From: JAWKUK01 sp041398605
GTDB taxonomy: Bacteria > Planctomycetota > UBA1135 > GCA-002686595
Assembly: GCA_041398605.1 (NCBI GenBank)
Contig: JAWKUK010000011.1
Span: forward strand, 1 to 64,000
Direction of reading: 5' to 3'
Length of the DNA stretch: 64,000 bases
Shown: positions 48,926 through 59,300 of the stretch, piece after piece
Position numbering within the stretch: position 1 is the first letter of the stretch
How the letters are laid out: each line of letters starts with the position of its first letter
The notes under the pieces: model-generated
The model's database searches: none
Told to the model about the DNA's origin: nothing
What the model saw: the letters and a program-made list of their open reading frames with translations, nothing else
Translations under genes and position numbers: made by a program

Positions 48926-50899
48926 TCAGTCGCTGGTGGCGTTCCCCGCGATCAGGTCCCGGGCACGGTCCAGCTCTGCGTGCTCGCCGCGGACGATCAG
49001 GAGGTCGCCGGGGAGGAGCCGCAGGTCGGCGCCCGGGCCATGGATCTCCTCTTCGTTGCGCAGGACCGACAGCACCGTCGCGCCCGTTCGGCGCCGGAAG
49101 TCGAGCTCGGCGAGGGTCTTGCCGCACGAGCCGAACGACGGCCCGACGAAGAGCGTGTCGACGGCGGTGCTGGCCAGGATCTCGCCGACGATCTCGAGCT
49201 GCTTCAGCTCAGAGATCGGCCCGCGCAAGAGCTGGTAGCCCTCGCGCCGAATCAGCTCGGTCTGTACCGCGATGGTCCCGCGCGGGACGTGGAGCTCGCG
49301 CAGGACGCGACCGAAGATCTCGACGGAGGTCTCGAACTCCTCGGGCACGACCTGGTGCGCGCCGAGACGCATCAGCTCTTCGGTATCGCGCAAGAAGCGC
49401 GTACGGACGATGACCTGCGTCGCTGGGGCGATGCGCCGCGCGTGCGCCACCGCGTGGCGGGTCGCGACCGGGTCGTTGATCGCGACCACGAAGACCTTGG
49501 CGCCCGCGAGACCAGCGTGCATGAGCGCGTCGGCGCGGTTGATGTCCAGCGTCACGATCGGGACCCCGCGGGCTGCGGCGGATCGCACGCGGTCCGCGTT
49601 CAGCTCACCGATGCGGTAGCTGATCGAGGTCGCGGCGAGCACACGCGCGACGTGCTGGCCGGTCAGGCCATAGCCTGCGATCAGCACCTGCACCGGCGGC
49701 AGCCCGTGGTTCGCTTGCCCCTCGGGCTCGGGCGTTGGCCCTACCGTCGCCCGGTCGGCCCAGCGCGTGGCGCCTTTGATGACAAACGGTGTCACGAGCA
49801 TCGAGAGCACGGCGACGGCGAGAAAGCGCTGCTCGTGCGCTCCTTGCAGCACTCCGAGCGAGCTCGCCTGGCGCGCCAGAACGAACGCGAACTCGCCGAT
49901 CTGGAAGAGGTTGGCCGCGACGAGGAATGCGACGCGACGCGAGCGCACCAGCAGGAACGCCACGCCGTAGAGCACGCCGCCTTTCAGCAGCGAGAGGCCC
50001 GCAAAGAGGCTGAGCGTCGGCAGCGGATCCTCGACCAGGACCCGCGCGTCGAACAGCATTCCCACCGAGACGAAGAACAGCGCGTTGAAGACGTCGCGGA
50101 AGGGCAGGATCTCGTCGACGACCTGGTGGCTGTACTCGGACTCCGAGATGACGAGCCCGGCCACGAACGCGCCGAGCGCCAGCGGCAAGCTGAGCGACAA
50201 CGTGATCCAGGCGGCGCCTAGCGCGACCAGCACGGTGAAGAGCGTGAAGAGCTCGCGCCCGCCGGCGCGCACGACGATCGCGGCGGCGCGCGAGAAGCCG
50301 AAGCGCGCGATCAGGAGCACCGCGATCACCGCGCCGATCGCCTTGAGCAGCACGAGCAGCAGGCCGCCGAGCCCGGCCCCCCCCGCGTCGCCCAGCATTG
50401 GAACCAACAGCAGCAGCGGAATGACCGCGAGGTCCTGGAACAAGAGGATCGCGACGGCGACGCGGCCGTGGGCTGTCTCGACCTTCTGTTCGTCCGCGAG
50501 CATCTTCAGCACGACGGCCGTGCTGGAGGTCGCGGCGAGGAACCCGAAGAGCAGCGCGAGCTTCGTGGGCGCGCCGAACACGAGCCCTGCGACAGAGACC
50601 GCGGCGATCGTGAGCAGGACTTGCAGGCTGCCGCCCAGGAACAGCTCACGCTTCAGCAGCAAGAGGCGCGGCAACGAAAACTCGAGGCCGACTGTGAACA
50701 GGAGCAGCGCGACGCCGATCTCTGCGAGCGCCTCGACCTCTTCCTCGGCCCTGATCCAGCCGAGGGCGTGCGGCCCGAGCAGCGCGCCCACGACCAGGAA
50801 GCCGGCGAGCGGCGGGAGCGCCACTCGCCTCAGCACGACGACGATCGGGATCGACGCCGCGAGCAGCAGCAGGATGTCTGAGAGGAACTCGTGGCCCAC
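48926..50899 (-). CDS. Kef-type (CPA2) cation/proton antiporter with RCK domains
   Basis: 657 residues from a GTG at 50899, four bases after the stop of the peptidase gene. The CPA2 transporter domain has about 12 membrane segments (PLAGFLVVGALLGPHALGW, LAEIGVALLLFTVGLEFSL, ATSSTAVVLKMLADE, LLFQDLAVIPLLLL). The ion-site pair lies in ILLFQDLAVIP. A TrkA-N Rossmann domain (about 420-540, VLIAGYGLTGQHVARVL) and a TrkA-C domain (about 570-655) follow. It exports K+ or Na+ in exchange for protons and is gated by nucleotide or other ligands at the RCK part. It is not KefB/KefC proper since the ancillary subunit gene is missing. Confidence 0.9.
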   Translation of the reverse strand: MGHEFLSDILLLLAASIPIVVVLRRVALPPLAGFLVVGALLGPHALGWIRAEEEVEALAEIGVALLLFTVGLEFSLPRLLLLKRELFLGGSLQVLLTIAAVSVAGLVFGAPTKLALLFGFLAATSSTAVVLKMLADEQKVETAHGRVAVAILLFQDLAVIPLLLLVPMLGDAGGAGLGGLLLVLLKAIGAVIAVLLIARFGFSRAAAIVVRAGGRELFTLFTVLVALGAAWITLSLSLPLALGAFVAGLVISESEYSHQVVDEILPFRDVFNALFFVSVGMLFDARVLVEDPLPTLSLFAGLSLLKGGVLYGVAFLLVRSRRVAFLVAANLFQIGEFAFVLARQASSLGVLQGAHEQRFLAVAVLSMLVTPFVIKGATRWADRATVGPTPEPEGQANHGLPPVQVLIAGYGLTGQHVARVLAATSISYRIGELNADRVRSAAARGVPIVTLDINRADALMHAGLAGAKVFVVAINDPVATRHAVAHARRIAPATQVIVRTRFLRDTEELMRLGAHQVVPEEFETSVEIFGRVLRELHVPRGTIAVQTELIRREGYQLLRGPISELKQLEIVGEILASTAVDTLFVGPSFGSCGKTLAELDFRRRTGATVLSVLRNEEEIHGPGADLRLLPGDLLIVRGEHAELDRARDLIAGNATSD

Positions 50900-50903
50900 G
50901 GGG

Positions 50904-52781
50904 TCAGCGCGCGATCGCTTCTTCGTAGGCGGCGCGGCCACCGACGACCGGCAGCTGGAGCGTCGTCCCATCGAGGTCGATGGTCAGCTCCGTGCCCGGC
51001 GCCGGCCAGAGCGTGAAGTCGTGGTCGCTCGAGAACACCATCAAACCGACGCGTTGGCCGGCAGGGATGATCTGGTCGTCCGGCTGCAGCGCAAAGGTCA
51101 AGCTGACGAACTCACCGGGCACGAGCGGCTTGCTCTCGCGTGCCGACGCCTGGTTCTGCGGGTCCGCCCAGCCGCGGGTAATGATGTTGTCGTTGATGCG
51201 CCGGCTCTCTGTCCACGGCAGCGAGACGATCCACACGGAGAGGTTCGCCGCGGGCTTGCTCGACGCGAGGCGCAGCGTGATGGTCCCCGCGCCGGAGAGG
51301 TGCAATGGAGCCGCCAGCTCTGGCGTCGCATAGAGCAGCCGGTGCTCGGACTCCGCAGCGGACGCTAGGGTCTTGCCGTCGACCGAGGCGTCGTCGACGA
51401 GGGTCTCGCGACCTTGGCCCTCCGCGTCGAGGGCGAGCGCGCCCAACCCCCTGCCGCCCCGCATCGGACGCAGCGCGACGAGCGCGGCGTCAGGGTTCGG
51501 ATAGTCGGCATAGGCCGTCGGCTGGCTCATCTTCGCGCCTTCGCGCACGATCCAAGCGCGCGCGTCACCCTCGACGCCGTTGTCGACGCCGTAGAGGTAG
51601 TGCGAGAACCAACGGTTCATCATGCTCGGGGTCGGGTCACCGCCGTGCCCGCCTTGGTGGAAGAACGCCATGCAGGGCACGCCGCGTTTGCGCAGCGCCT
51701 CGTAGATGCGCACGCTGTGCTCCGGCATCACGTTCCAGTCGTTGAAGCCGTGCGCGATCAACGTCGCCGCCTTCACTTTGTCGATGACGTTCAGATAGTC
51801 GCGGGACGCCCAGAAGTCGTTGTAATCGCCCGTCAAGCGGTCCTGGTTCTGCGCCATCTCCGTATCGCGCACCTTGGCGTTGCACGCGTCGCGCACCGCT
51901 GGGTCGCCGCTGTGGACGAAGTCGTACAGGACGTCGACGTCCTCTCCCATGTAGCCGCCCGGGTGCCGCACGAGGCCGTTAGAGCGATAATAGTGGTAGT
52001 ACGAGGTGTTCGGCGAGATCGGGATGATCGCTTCGAGGCCCTCGACGCCTGTCGTCGCAGCGGCGAGCGGCAGCGTGCCCTCGTACGAGGTGCCTGTCAT
52101 GCCGACCTTGCCGGTCGACCAGTACGCCTTCACCTCGTCCTGGCTGTCGGGCAGCGTGTAGCCCTTGGCGCGCCCGTTCAGCCAGTCGATCACAGCTTTC
52201 GGCGCGAGCGACTCGTTGATGCCGCCGACGGTCGGGCAGCCCTCCGAGCGCCCGGTGCCGGGCGACGACGAGTGCACGACCGCGAAGCCGCGGGGCACCC
52301 ACGTCGACACGAGCGAGCGCGAGATCAGCGTACGCCGCGGCTGGAACTCGATGTCGGGCGCCTTCTTGCGCGGCGGCGGCGCCTCGCCGAGCTCGTGCGA
52401 GGGGTTCCAGAAGAAGTCCATCGTGCCGCCCGCGATGCCGCTGAAGTACGGGCTCGTCTGGTAGATGACCGCGACCTTCAGGCCCTCCGAGTCGGTCTGC
52501 AAGGGGCGCGTGACATCGACGTGCATCCGGTCGAGCTTGCCGTCGCCGTCCGAGTCGAACTCCGTCTCGACCCAGAGGTCGTGTTGCACCCAGAGGCTCT
52601 TGTCCTTGAAGGCCGGGACGACCTGCGCCTCGCCATCGACGAAGATGGGCACGGCGCGCTCGTCCGTCTTCACGACCGCCTGCGCTTGGGCGATTGAGGA
52701 CCAGCCAGGGAGGGCGAGCCCGAGCGCGAGGCCGAGCGGGAAGAGGGTCGGGCCAGAGCCCGAGGCGGCACGTCGTTTCAT
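50904..52781 (-). CDS. Exported S15-family (Xaa-Pro dipeptidyl-peptidase-like) hydrolase
   Basis: 625 residues from ATG 52781 (a second ATG is five codons upstream). A signal peptide ends near AQAQA. The alpha/beta-hydrolase core has the nucleophile in GMTGTSYEGTL, a catalytic Asp in AHGFNDWNVMP and His in FFHQGGHGGDP. A beta-sandwich C-terminal domain (about 480-625) follows, as in X-Pro dipeptidyl-peptidases and CocE. An N-terminal DSDGDGKLDRMHVDVTRP holds a calcium-loop-like acidic run. It should cleave after an N-terminal Xaa-Pro or a related ester bond outside the cytoplasm. The following antiporter gene is 4 bp away. Confidence 0.92.
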   Translation of the reverse strand: MKRRAASGSGPTLFPLGLALGLALPGWSSIAQAQAVVKTDERAVPIFVDGEAQVVPAFKDKSLWVQHDLWVETEFDSDGDGKLDRMHVDVTRPLQTDSEGLKVAVIYQTSPYFSGIAGGTMDFFWNPSHELGEAPPPRKKAPDIEFQPRRTLISRSLVSTWVPRGFAVVHSSSPGTGRSEGCPTVGGINESLAPKAVIDWLNGRAKGYTLPDSQDEVKAYWSTGKVGMTGTSYEGTLPLAAATTGVEGLEAIIPISPNTSYYHYYRSNGLVRHPGGYMGEDVDVLYDFVHSGDPAVRDACNAKVRDTEMAQNQDRLTGDYNDFWASRDYLNVIDKVKAATLIAHGFNDWNVMPEHSVRIYEALRKRGVPCMAFFHQGGHGGDPTPSMMNRWFSHYLYGVDNGVEGDARAWIVREGAKMSQPTAYADYPNPDAALVALRPMRGGRGLGALALDAEGQGRETLVDDASVDGKTLASAAESEHRLLYATPELAAPLHLSGAGTITLRLASSKPAANLSVWIVSLPWTESRRINDNIITRGWADPQNQASARESKPLVPGEFVSLTFALQPDDQIIPAGQRVGLMVFSSDHDFTLWPAPGTELTIDLDGTTLQLPVVGGRAAYEEAIAR

Positions 52782-52933
52782 CGTGAAGGTGTTCAAAGTG
52801 GCTGGGTCCGGAGATCGATCCGCCGCCGAGTTTATCCGAGGCCGAGGGGAGCCATCCTGGCGGGTTCGTGCTTCACGGACGGGCGTACATCGGTTTCACT
52901 CACGGGCCCATCTGCCCGTAACCGCCTCTGAAC

Positions 52934-53980
52934 ATGAAGCTCTTCACCCTGACCTGTGTCGCGACGCTGCTCACCCTTCCGGGGGCCCAGCAGTCGCTTC
53001 GTTTCTCGCCGCCGGAGGGCGCCGAGCTGCGCCGTGCCTGGTCGTGGGAGCTCAGCTCGAAGACCGATTCGGTGAGCACCGAGCTCGACGGTGAGCCTTC
53101 GCCGGATGTCCCGAACCTCTCGTACACCGCGAAGCGCCTGGTCGAGGTGGGAGTGACAGACAAGCTCGAGGTCGTCGCCGACGGACGACCGGCGCGCTTC
53201 GTTCGCCAGTTTGACGACCTCGTCGAGGAGTTCAGCGCCGACTTGACCTTGGACCTGGTCGGGAACGAGGTCCAGTTGAGCATGGCCGGCGATGGCACGA
53301 GCCCCATCGAGGGCCTCGCGGTGCGGTTCGATTGGTCCGACGAGCGCCAAGCTTGGGGCGCGACCTGGGCGGACGAAGACCAAGCTGGGCCAGCAGCGCT
53401 CCTCGACGGGCTCGACGCAGACATGGACCTCCTTGGTCTCCTGCCAGCCGGGGCCGTCGAGGTCGGCAGCCGTTGGGAGGTCGAGCTCGGCGCGCTCGCG
53501 CGCGTCTTGTTCCCCGGTGGCGAGCTTGGCATCGCGCTGGAGACGGACTTGGATCAGCTCCAAGGCGCGCTCGATCCGGCCGACCTCCCGACCCTTGCCG
53601 ACGTCATGAAGGCCGGCGAGCTCGAGGGCGAGGCCTCCTGCACGCTCGCTGCGCTCGAGGGTGAACTCGCGCGCGTCGAGGTCGTCGTCGAGCTCCGCGC
53701 GGCTGCCTCGTTCGTCGAACGCATCGACGCGCTCGCTCAGGGGGCCGTACCGGGAGACGTCAGCACCGACGTCGATTCCGCCGAGTTCGCCGTCGAGCTG
53801 ACCGGCAAGGGCACGCTGACCTTCGGGCTCACCACCGGCCACGTCCAAGCGTTCGAGTTCGACGGCGACACCGTCGAGACGAGCGAGATCTCGGTCACGA
53901 TCAAGCAGAGCATCGAGGAGCACGCCGAGCAGCGCCACGCCCGTTCCGGCACCTTGCGCGTGCGCGGCGTCATCGAATGA
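52934..53980 (+). CDS. Secreted protein of unknown function
   Basis: 348 residues with a signal peptide ending near LPGAQ. The mature part is beta-rich and acidic: FSPPEGAELRRAWSWELSSK, VSTELDGEPSPDVPN, EVVADGRPARFVRQFDD, GALARVLFPGGELGIALE and GKGTLTFGLTTGHVQAFEFD. It has one Cys in EGEASCTLAALE, no enzyme motif and no anchor. Its stop overlaps the next gene's ATG (ATGA), so it is coupled to the HGSNAT-like acyltransferase. I do not recognise the family. Confidence 0.72.
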   Translation: MKLFTLTCVATLLTLPGAQQSLRFSPPEGAELRRAWSWELSSKTDSVSTELDGEPSPDVPNLSYTAKRLVEVGVTDKLEVVADGRPARFVRQFDDLVEEFSADLTLDLVGNEVQLSMAGDGTSPIEGLAVRFDWSDERQAWGATWADEDQAGPAALLDGLDADMDLLGLLPAGAVEVGSRWEVELGALARVLFPGGELGIALETDLDQLQGALDPADLPTLADVMKAGELEGEASCTLAALEGELARVEVVVELRAAASFVERIDALAQGAVPGDVSTDVDSAEFAVELTGKGTLTFGLTTGHVQAFEFDGDTVETSEISVTIKQSIEEHAEQRHARSGTLRVRGVIE

Positions 53981-55152
53981 GCGCCGCGACCAACGGAGCT
54001 CCGGGCGGCGAGCAGTGCGCCGGGGATCGAGCGCGCCCGGCGCGGCTGCGCGCGCTCGACGTGCTGCGCGGCGCGACGATCGCCGGGATGATCCTGGTGA
54101 ACAACCCGGGTTCGTGGGGGCACATCTACGCCCCGTTGAAGCACGCTGCGTGGCACGGGTGCACGCCGACGGACCTCGTGTTCCCGTTCTTTCTCTTCAT
54201 GGTCGGCGTTTCGATCCCGCTCGCGCTCGGGCGGCGCGTCGACGCTGCGGATGGGGCGCGCAGCGCGGCGGTGCCGAAGGTGCTGCGCCGCGGCGTCGTT
54301 CTCTTCGCGCTCGGGCTGCTGCTCGCGGGGTTTCCGACGTTCGACCTCGAGAAGATCCGCATCATGGGCGTCCTGCAGCGGATCGCCGTCTGCTACGTCG
54401 GCGCTTCGCTCCTGTTCCTCTTCACGAGCGCGCGGACGCAGGGCCTGGTCGCGCTCGTCTGCTTGCTCGGGTATTGGCCCCTGCTCGTCCTGACGCCTGT
54501 GCCGGGCGGCGGCGCGCCGGACATCGCGACCCAGGGCGAACACATCGCGGGCTGGGTCGACCGCGCGGTGCTCGGGGCTCACACGTGGGGCGGCAAGGTG
54601 TACGACCCGGAGGGGCTCCTCTCGACCATTCCCGCGCTCGGGACGGCCTTGCTCGGGGTCTTCGTCGGCGCGCTCTTGCGGCGCCAGCGGTCCTTGCTCG
54701 CCGTGACCCGTACTCTGGCCCTGGCCGGGACCGCGCTGACGCTCGTCGGTTGGCTTTGGGGCCAGGTGTTCCCGATCAACAAGCCGCTGTGGACGAGCTC
54801 CTACGCCGTCTTCACGGGCGGGCTCGCGATGCTGGCGCTCGCAGGCTGCATCGCGCTCTTCGACCTTGGCGCCGATTCACGCGGCAAGCGCGCGCTCGCC
54901 CGGCCCTTTGTCGTCTTCGGCGTCAACGCGATCACGGTCTTTGTCGGCAGCGGCCTCCTTGGGCGCTGCCTCGGTCGGCTGTGGAAGCTCGACGACGGCC
55001 GCACTGTCCAGCAGACGTTCTACGCTTGGCTGCAGGCGAACCTGCACTTGAGCCCGATCCAGGCGTCGCTCTGTTATGCGCTCGTCTGGGTCAGCGCCTG
55101 GTACATCGCGCTCGAGGTCCTTTACCGGCGCAACATCGTCATCCGCGTCTGA
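53977..55152 (+). CDS. HGSNAT/DUF5009-like membrane acyltransferase
   Basis: 391 residues with about 10 membrane segments. The N-terminus has RLRALDVLRGATIAGMILVN, then WGHIYAPLKHAAWHGCTPTD, LVFPFFLFMVGVSIPLAL and RIMGVLQRIAVCYVGASLL. This is the heparan-alpha-glucosaminide N-acetyltransferase (HGSNAT/YeiB-like) family. Human HGSNAT uses acetyl-CoA and a His in this region; here the candidate His sits in KHAAWHG. It should acylate a sugar across the membrane. It is coupled by ATGA to the unknown secreted gene. Substrate unknown. Confidence 0.87.
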   Translation: MSAATNGAPGGEQCAGDRARPARLRALDVLRGATIAGMILVNNPGSWGHIYAPLKHAAWHGCTPTDLVFPFFLFMVGVSIPLALGRRVDAADGARSAAVPKVLRRGVVLFALGLLLAGFPTFDLEKIRIMGVLQRIAVCYVGASLLFLFTSARTQGLVALVCLLGYWPLLVLTPVPGGGAPDIATQGEHIAGWVDRAVLGAHTWGGKVYDPEGLLSTIPALGTALLGVFVGALLRRQRSLLAVTRTLALAGTALTLVGWLWGQVFPINKPLWTSSYAVFTGGLAMLALAGCIALFDLGADSRGKRALARPFVVFGVNAITVFVGSGLLGRCLGRLWKLDDGRTVQQTFYAWLQANLHLSPIQASLCYALVWVSAWYIALEVLYRRNIVIRV

Positions 55153-55177
55153 GCGCGGCCGCGCGCCGGCGCGCGGC

Positions 55178-55816
55178 TCAGAAGCGCGCGCCGATGAAGC
55201 CCAACAGGTCGAGCGAGTCCGCGTCGAACACGCGACCGGTCAAGGCCACTTCGTGACCAATGGTCTGCTGGACGGCGAAGCCCAGCGTGAACGAGCGGCC
55301 CAAAGCGAAGTAGGCGCCCGCGCCGACCCAATAGCCGAGGCTCTGATCGGCATCGAGGCGGTTCGTGGCGCCGAAGAGCGCGCTCGTGTCCTCGAACACC
55401 ATGTCGAGCAGCGACAGCCCGCCGCCGATGAACGGCCGCACGGCCTCGGGCTCGCCGAACACTTTCCGGACGCCGACGTTCAAGGTCGTCGTGGTGACGC
55501 TATCGACATCGAGGATGTTCGACCCCGGCGCCTCGTCCGGCCCGTCGGAGACGAACCCGACCAAGAGCTGCAGGACCAGCGCGATGGGGCTGCCGGGCGG
55601 CGTGACCGCGAGGTCGAACCCGGCCGGCACGACTGCGTCTTTGGCATCGCCGAGCCCTTCGGTCGACTTGTGGCCGAAGACATAGCCGGCGTACCCGCTC
55701 CACCCGCCCGTATCGACGTCGTAGTCGCCGCCGGGGTCCTGCGTCGCTTCGATATTGGCGCAGCTGGCCAACGCTGAAAGCGCTGCGCACGCGAGCATTT
55801 GGGAGCAGCGTCTCAT
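55178..55816 (-). CDS. Outer-membrane beta-barrel protein with lipobox
   Basis: 212 residues. The N-terminus has a lipobox LASC (Cys19). The mature part is an eight-strand-like barrel: GYAGYVFGHKS, LVLQLLVGFVS, TTTTLNVGVRKVFG, AVRPFIGGGLSLLDMVFED, SLGYWVGAGAYFALGRSF and TLGFAVQQTIGHEVALTG, ending in an aromatic LGFIGARF. This is the OmpA/OmpW style of small porin. Function unknown. It sits between convergent HGSNAT and the downstream cystathionine beta-synthase gene. Confidence 0.75.
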   Translation of the reverse strand: MRRCSQMLACAALSALASCANIEATQDPGGDYDVDTGGWSGYAGYVFGHKSTEGLGDAKDAVVPAGFDLAVTPPGSPIALVLQLLVGFVSDGPDEAPGSNILDVDSVTTTTLNVGVRKVFGEPEAVRPFIGGGLSLLDMVFEDTSALFGATNRLDADQSLGYWVGAGAYFALGRSFTLGFAVQQTIGHEVALTGRVFDADSLDLLGFIGARF

Positions 55817-55827
55817 CGAGGGGCCGT

Positions 55828-57204
<1,377 letters not shown>

Positions 57205-57371
57205 GGCGCCATGGAGTCTATGCCCGAGGGGGGCGGCGGCGCCATGCGGGCGCACCCCGGGGGCGCCCAATCTGCGTCTCTCCGCCGCGACAACGCCGCG
57301 GGAGGCCTGTCTGCGAGGGTTTCGTGTCTCGAACGGTGCCGCGTCGGCTGGCGCGCGTTATCACGGGGGGC

Positions 57372-57953
57372 ATGCACGCCGGAACCTGGATTGGCCTCGT
57401 CGCCCTCGCGACCTCGGGCGCGTTCGCCGCTTGGATCGGGTGGACCACGCGCCCCGTTCGGGCCCGTCGGGTCAAGGTGGCGCTCCTGTGCGCCGCGGGC
57501 GCGCTCATGGCGGCCTGGGCGTCTTTCACCGATGATAACCTACGTGCGGAGACGCTGTTCGAGGTCGTCGCGGAGGGCAACCTCGGCCTCGCGCCCGGGA
57601 CGCCCGCGCCGGAGCACGTCCAGCGCTTCGTGGTGCTCCACCCCGGCGTCGTCCACAAGCTGACGGTGTATCCGGAGTACCCGCCGCCAACGGCCAAGCG
57701 CGCCCGCTTCGACGCGGAGGTGCGCGTGCAAGTCCTCGACCAGGATGGGGTCGCGCTCGTCGATGCCAGCCACGTTCACACGCACTCGCGGTACCGCCGC
57801 GACTGGGACAGCGTGCGCTACGAATTCACCCCAACGCGCGAGGGCGAGCACACGTTGGTGCTCGCCCCCTTGACCGCGGGCATCCCCGCTGTCCACGCGC
57901 GCATCGTCGATCCGCTCGGGGTCCCGAACGGTCGGCGCGCGCCGGGTTGGTAG
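57372..57953 (+). CDS. Membrane protein of unknown function
   Basis: 193 residues from ATG 57372 (a GTG at 57324 adds 16 residues). Two membrane segments (AGTWIGLVALATSGAFAAWI and KVALLCAAGALMAAWA) precede a soluble beta-rich part: PEHVQRFVVLHPGVVHKLTV, VRVQVLDQDGVALVDASHVH, DSVRYEFTPTREGEHTLVLA. It resembles periplasmic sandwich domains. No family recognised. Convergent with the 58003 gene. Confidence 0.6.
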   Translation: MHAGTWIGLVALATSGAFAAWIGWTTRPVRARRVKVALLCAAGALMAAWASFTDDNLRAETLFEVVAEGNLGLAPGTPAPEHVQRFVVLHPGVVHKLTVYPEYPPPTAKRARFDAEVRVQVLDQDGVALVDASHVHTHSRYRRDWDSVRYEFTPTREGEHTLVLAPLTAGIPAVHARIVDPLGVPNGRRAPGW

Positions 57954-57956
57954 AGG

Positions 57957-57986
57957 GGGGCGCGGCGCCGATCGCCGCGCGCGCCC
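57957..57986. terminator. GC hairpin between convergent genes
   Basis: GCGCGGCG (57960-57967) pairs with CGCCGCGC (57973-57980), loop CCGAT. GGG before and CCC after can extend it with a bulge. It sits between genes ending at 57953 (plus) and 58003 (minus), about 5 bases past the plus-strand stop. Confidence 0.5.
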
Positions 57987-58002
57987 TCGCCCATTCATAA
58001 AA

Positions 58003-59007
58003 TCACTGGAAGGTGATCGTGCGGCCGTCCGTGAAGTTCGACGTGGCCACGCCGCCCACCGAGTCGCGGAACCAAGCCTGGTAGTTCCAGGTCTCGCCGG
58101 CGCTGACCGAGACGAAGCCGTTCGGCGACGGGGTCTGCGTCAGGTCAAGGGCGAGGTCGAACATGCCCGCCGCGCCGGAGTTCTTGATCTGGCCGGCGCC
58201 GACGTAGCGGCCGATCGAGCCGCCGAGGCACAGAACGCCCTGGCTGCCACCCGGCTGGGGGACGTTGCCCTGCGTCATGCTGGTCAGGAAGAAGCCGAAC
58301 GCGTTGAGCGGCATGTCCGACGCCATCAGCGTGAGGTTGTTGTCGGCCGCAACGTCGGAGCCGCTGGCGCTGATGCTGGCGGAGTTGAGGGTCGTGTTCG
58401 GGACCGCCGGGCCGCAGTAGCTCGAGCCGACTCCGGCCGGTGCGCCGCCCGTATAGATCACTTCGCCGCAGAGCGAGCGCGAGCTGAAGTAGCTGCCGGT
58501 CGGAGTGAACGGCGCAGAGCGGGAGTCCCCCGTCGTCAACGTGAGGTTGCCGTCGGAGATGACCTGCAGCGGCGCAGTCCCCGTGCCGAAGTAACGCGGG
58601 CCAGCCGTCGTGAACAGCAGGCAGACACCGACGGTCTGGCCCGCCGGGACCGTGACGTCGGGGATGTCGATCAGGTCGGAGATCCCGCTGGCGGTCGCGC
58701 CTTGGAAGCCGGAAGCGAGGCCTTGCAGGGTCCAGCCCATCGGGTCGGAGCCCGGGCCGCTCGTGACCGAGGTACCGAGGCCGCTGCCGACGTAGGTCCA
58801 GACCTCGAACTCAACCGGAGCGGCGGCCGCTGCGCTGCTCGCGGTGGAGAGGTCGGTCACGGTGATGGCGCTCGCGCCGGCCGTGAAGTCCATGAAGAGG
58901 CCCCAGGTGGCGCTCCCGCCGTTGTTCGGGGTGAGGTTCGTCGGGAGCGAGGTTTGGGCCGATGCGGCGCCCGCGAGGGCGACGCCGAGCAGAAGTGCAG
59001 TGCGCAT
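58003..59007 (-). CDS. Secreted protein: choice-of-anchor-like beta domain plus GRY domain
   Basis: 334 residues from ATG 59007. A signal peptide ends near AGAASAQ. Residues about 22-190 form a beta-sandwich: SATWGLFMDFTAGASAITVT, VEFEVWTYVGSGLGTSVTSG, LIDIPDVTVPAGQTVGVCLL and LCGEVIYTGG. Such domains usually sit before a sorting tag. The last about 140 residues are the best-conserved GRY domain in the window: SSYCGPAVPNTT, SDVAADNNLTLM, FGFFLTSMTQGNV, GGSQGVLCLGGSIGRY, NYQAWFRDS and ATSNFTDGRTITFQ. No enzyme motif is seen. Confidence 0.82.
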   Translation of the reverse strand: MRTALLLGVALAGAASAQTSLPTNLTPNNGGSATWGLFMDFTAGASAITVTDLSTASSAAAAAPVEFEVWTYVGSGLGTSVTSGPGSDPMGWTLQGLASGFQGATASGISDLIDIPDVTVPAGQTVGVCLLFTTAGPRYFGTGTAPLQVISDGNLTLTTGDSRSAPFTPTGSYFSSRSLCGEVIYTGGAPAGVGSSYCGPAVPNTTLNSASISASGSDVAADNNLTLMASDMPLNAFGFFLTSMTQGNVPQPGGSQGVLCLGGSIGRYVGAGQIKNSGAAGMFDLALDLTQTPSPNGFVSVSAGETWNYQAWFRDSVGGVATSNFTDGRTITFQ

Positions 59008-59225
59008 GGAGAGAGGTTGACGCGTCCGAAGGGCGTCGGGTGGAGCTGTTGTGGAGTTGGACGAGCAGCCCGCGACACGCGGACGCTGCTCCGCTGCCGA
59101 GAATACCTCGGGTTGGCCGAACTTGTTGCCTCGAATGGAGGCACGCCTTGGCGCGCGGTCCGAGGGCGCTGAAGGCGCGCCGAGGGGGGGGGCGCGGTTC
59201 ACACCCCCAGCAGGATCGAGCTCGG

Positions 59226-59275
59226 TGCCCCCTACGGACGCCCCCTACGGACGCCCCCTACGGACGCCCCCTACG
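59226..59275. repeat. 13-bp tandem repeat, about 3.8 copies
   Basis: GCCCCCTACGGAC is repeated exactly three times and then 11 bases of a fourth copy follow. It lies in the 293-bp space upstream of the 58003 gene and just beyond the end of the 59301 gene, outside any coding region. Confidence 0.9.
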
Positions 59276-59300
59276 GCCCTGCGAAGCGCACCACCGAACC

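Noticed and set aside
59226..59275. CRISPR array
   Set aside because: The repeat unit is only 13 bp and copies are directly adjacent with no spacers; no cas gene is present.
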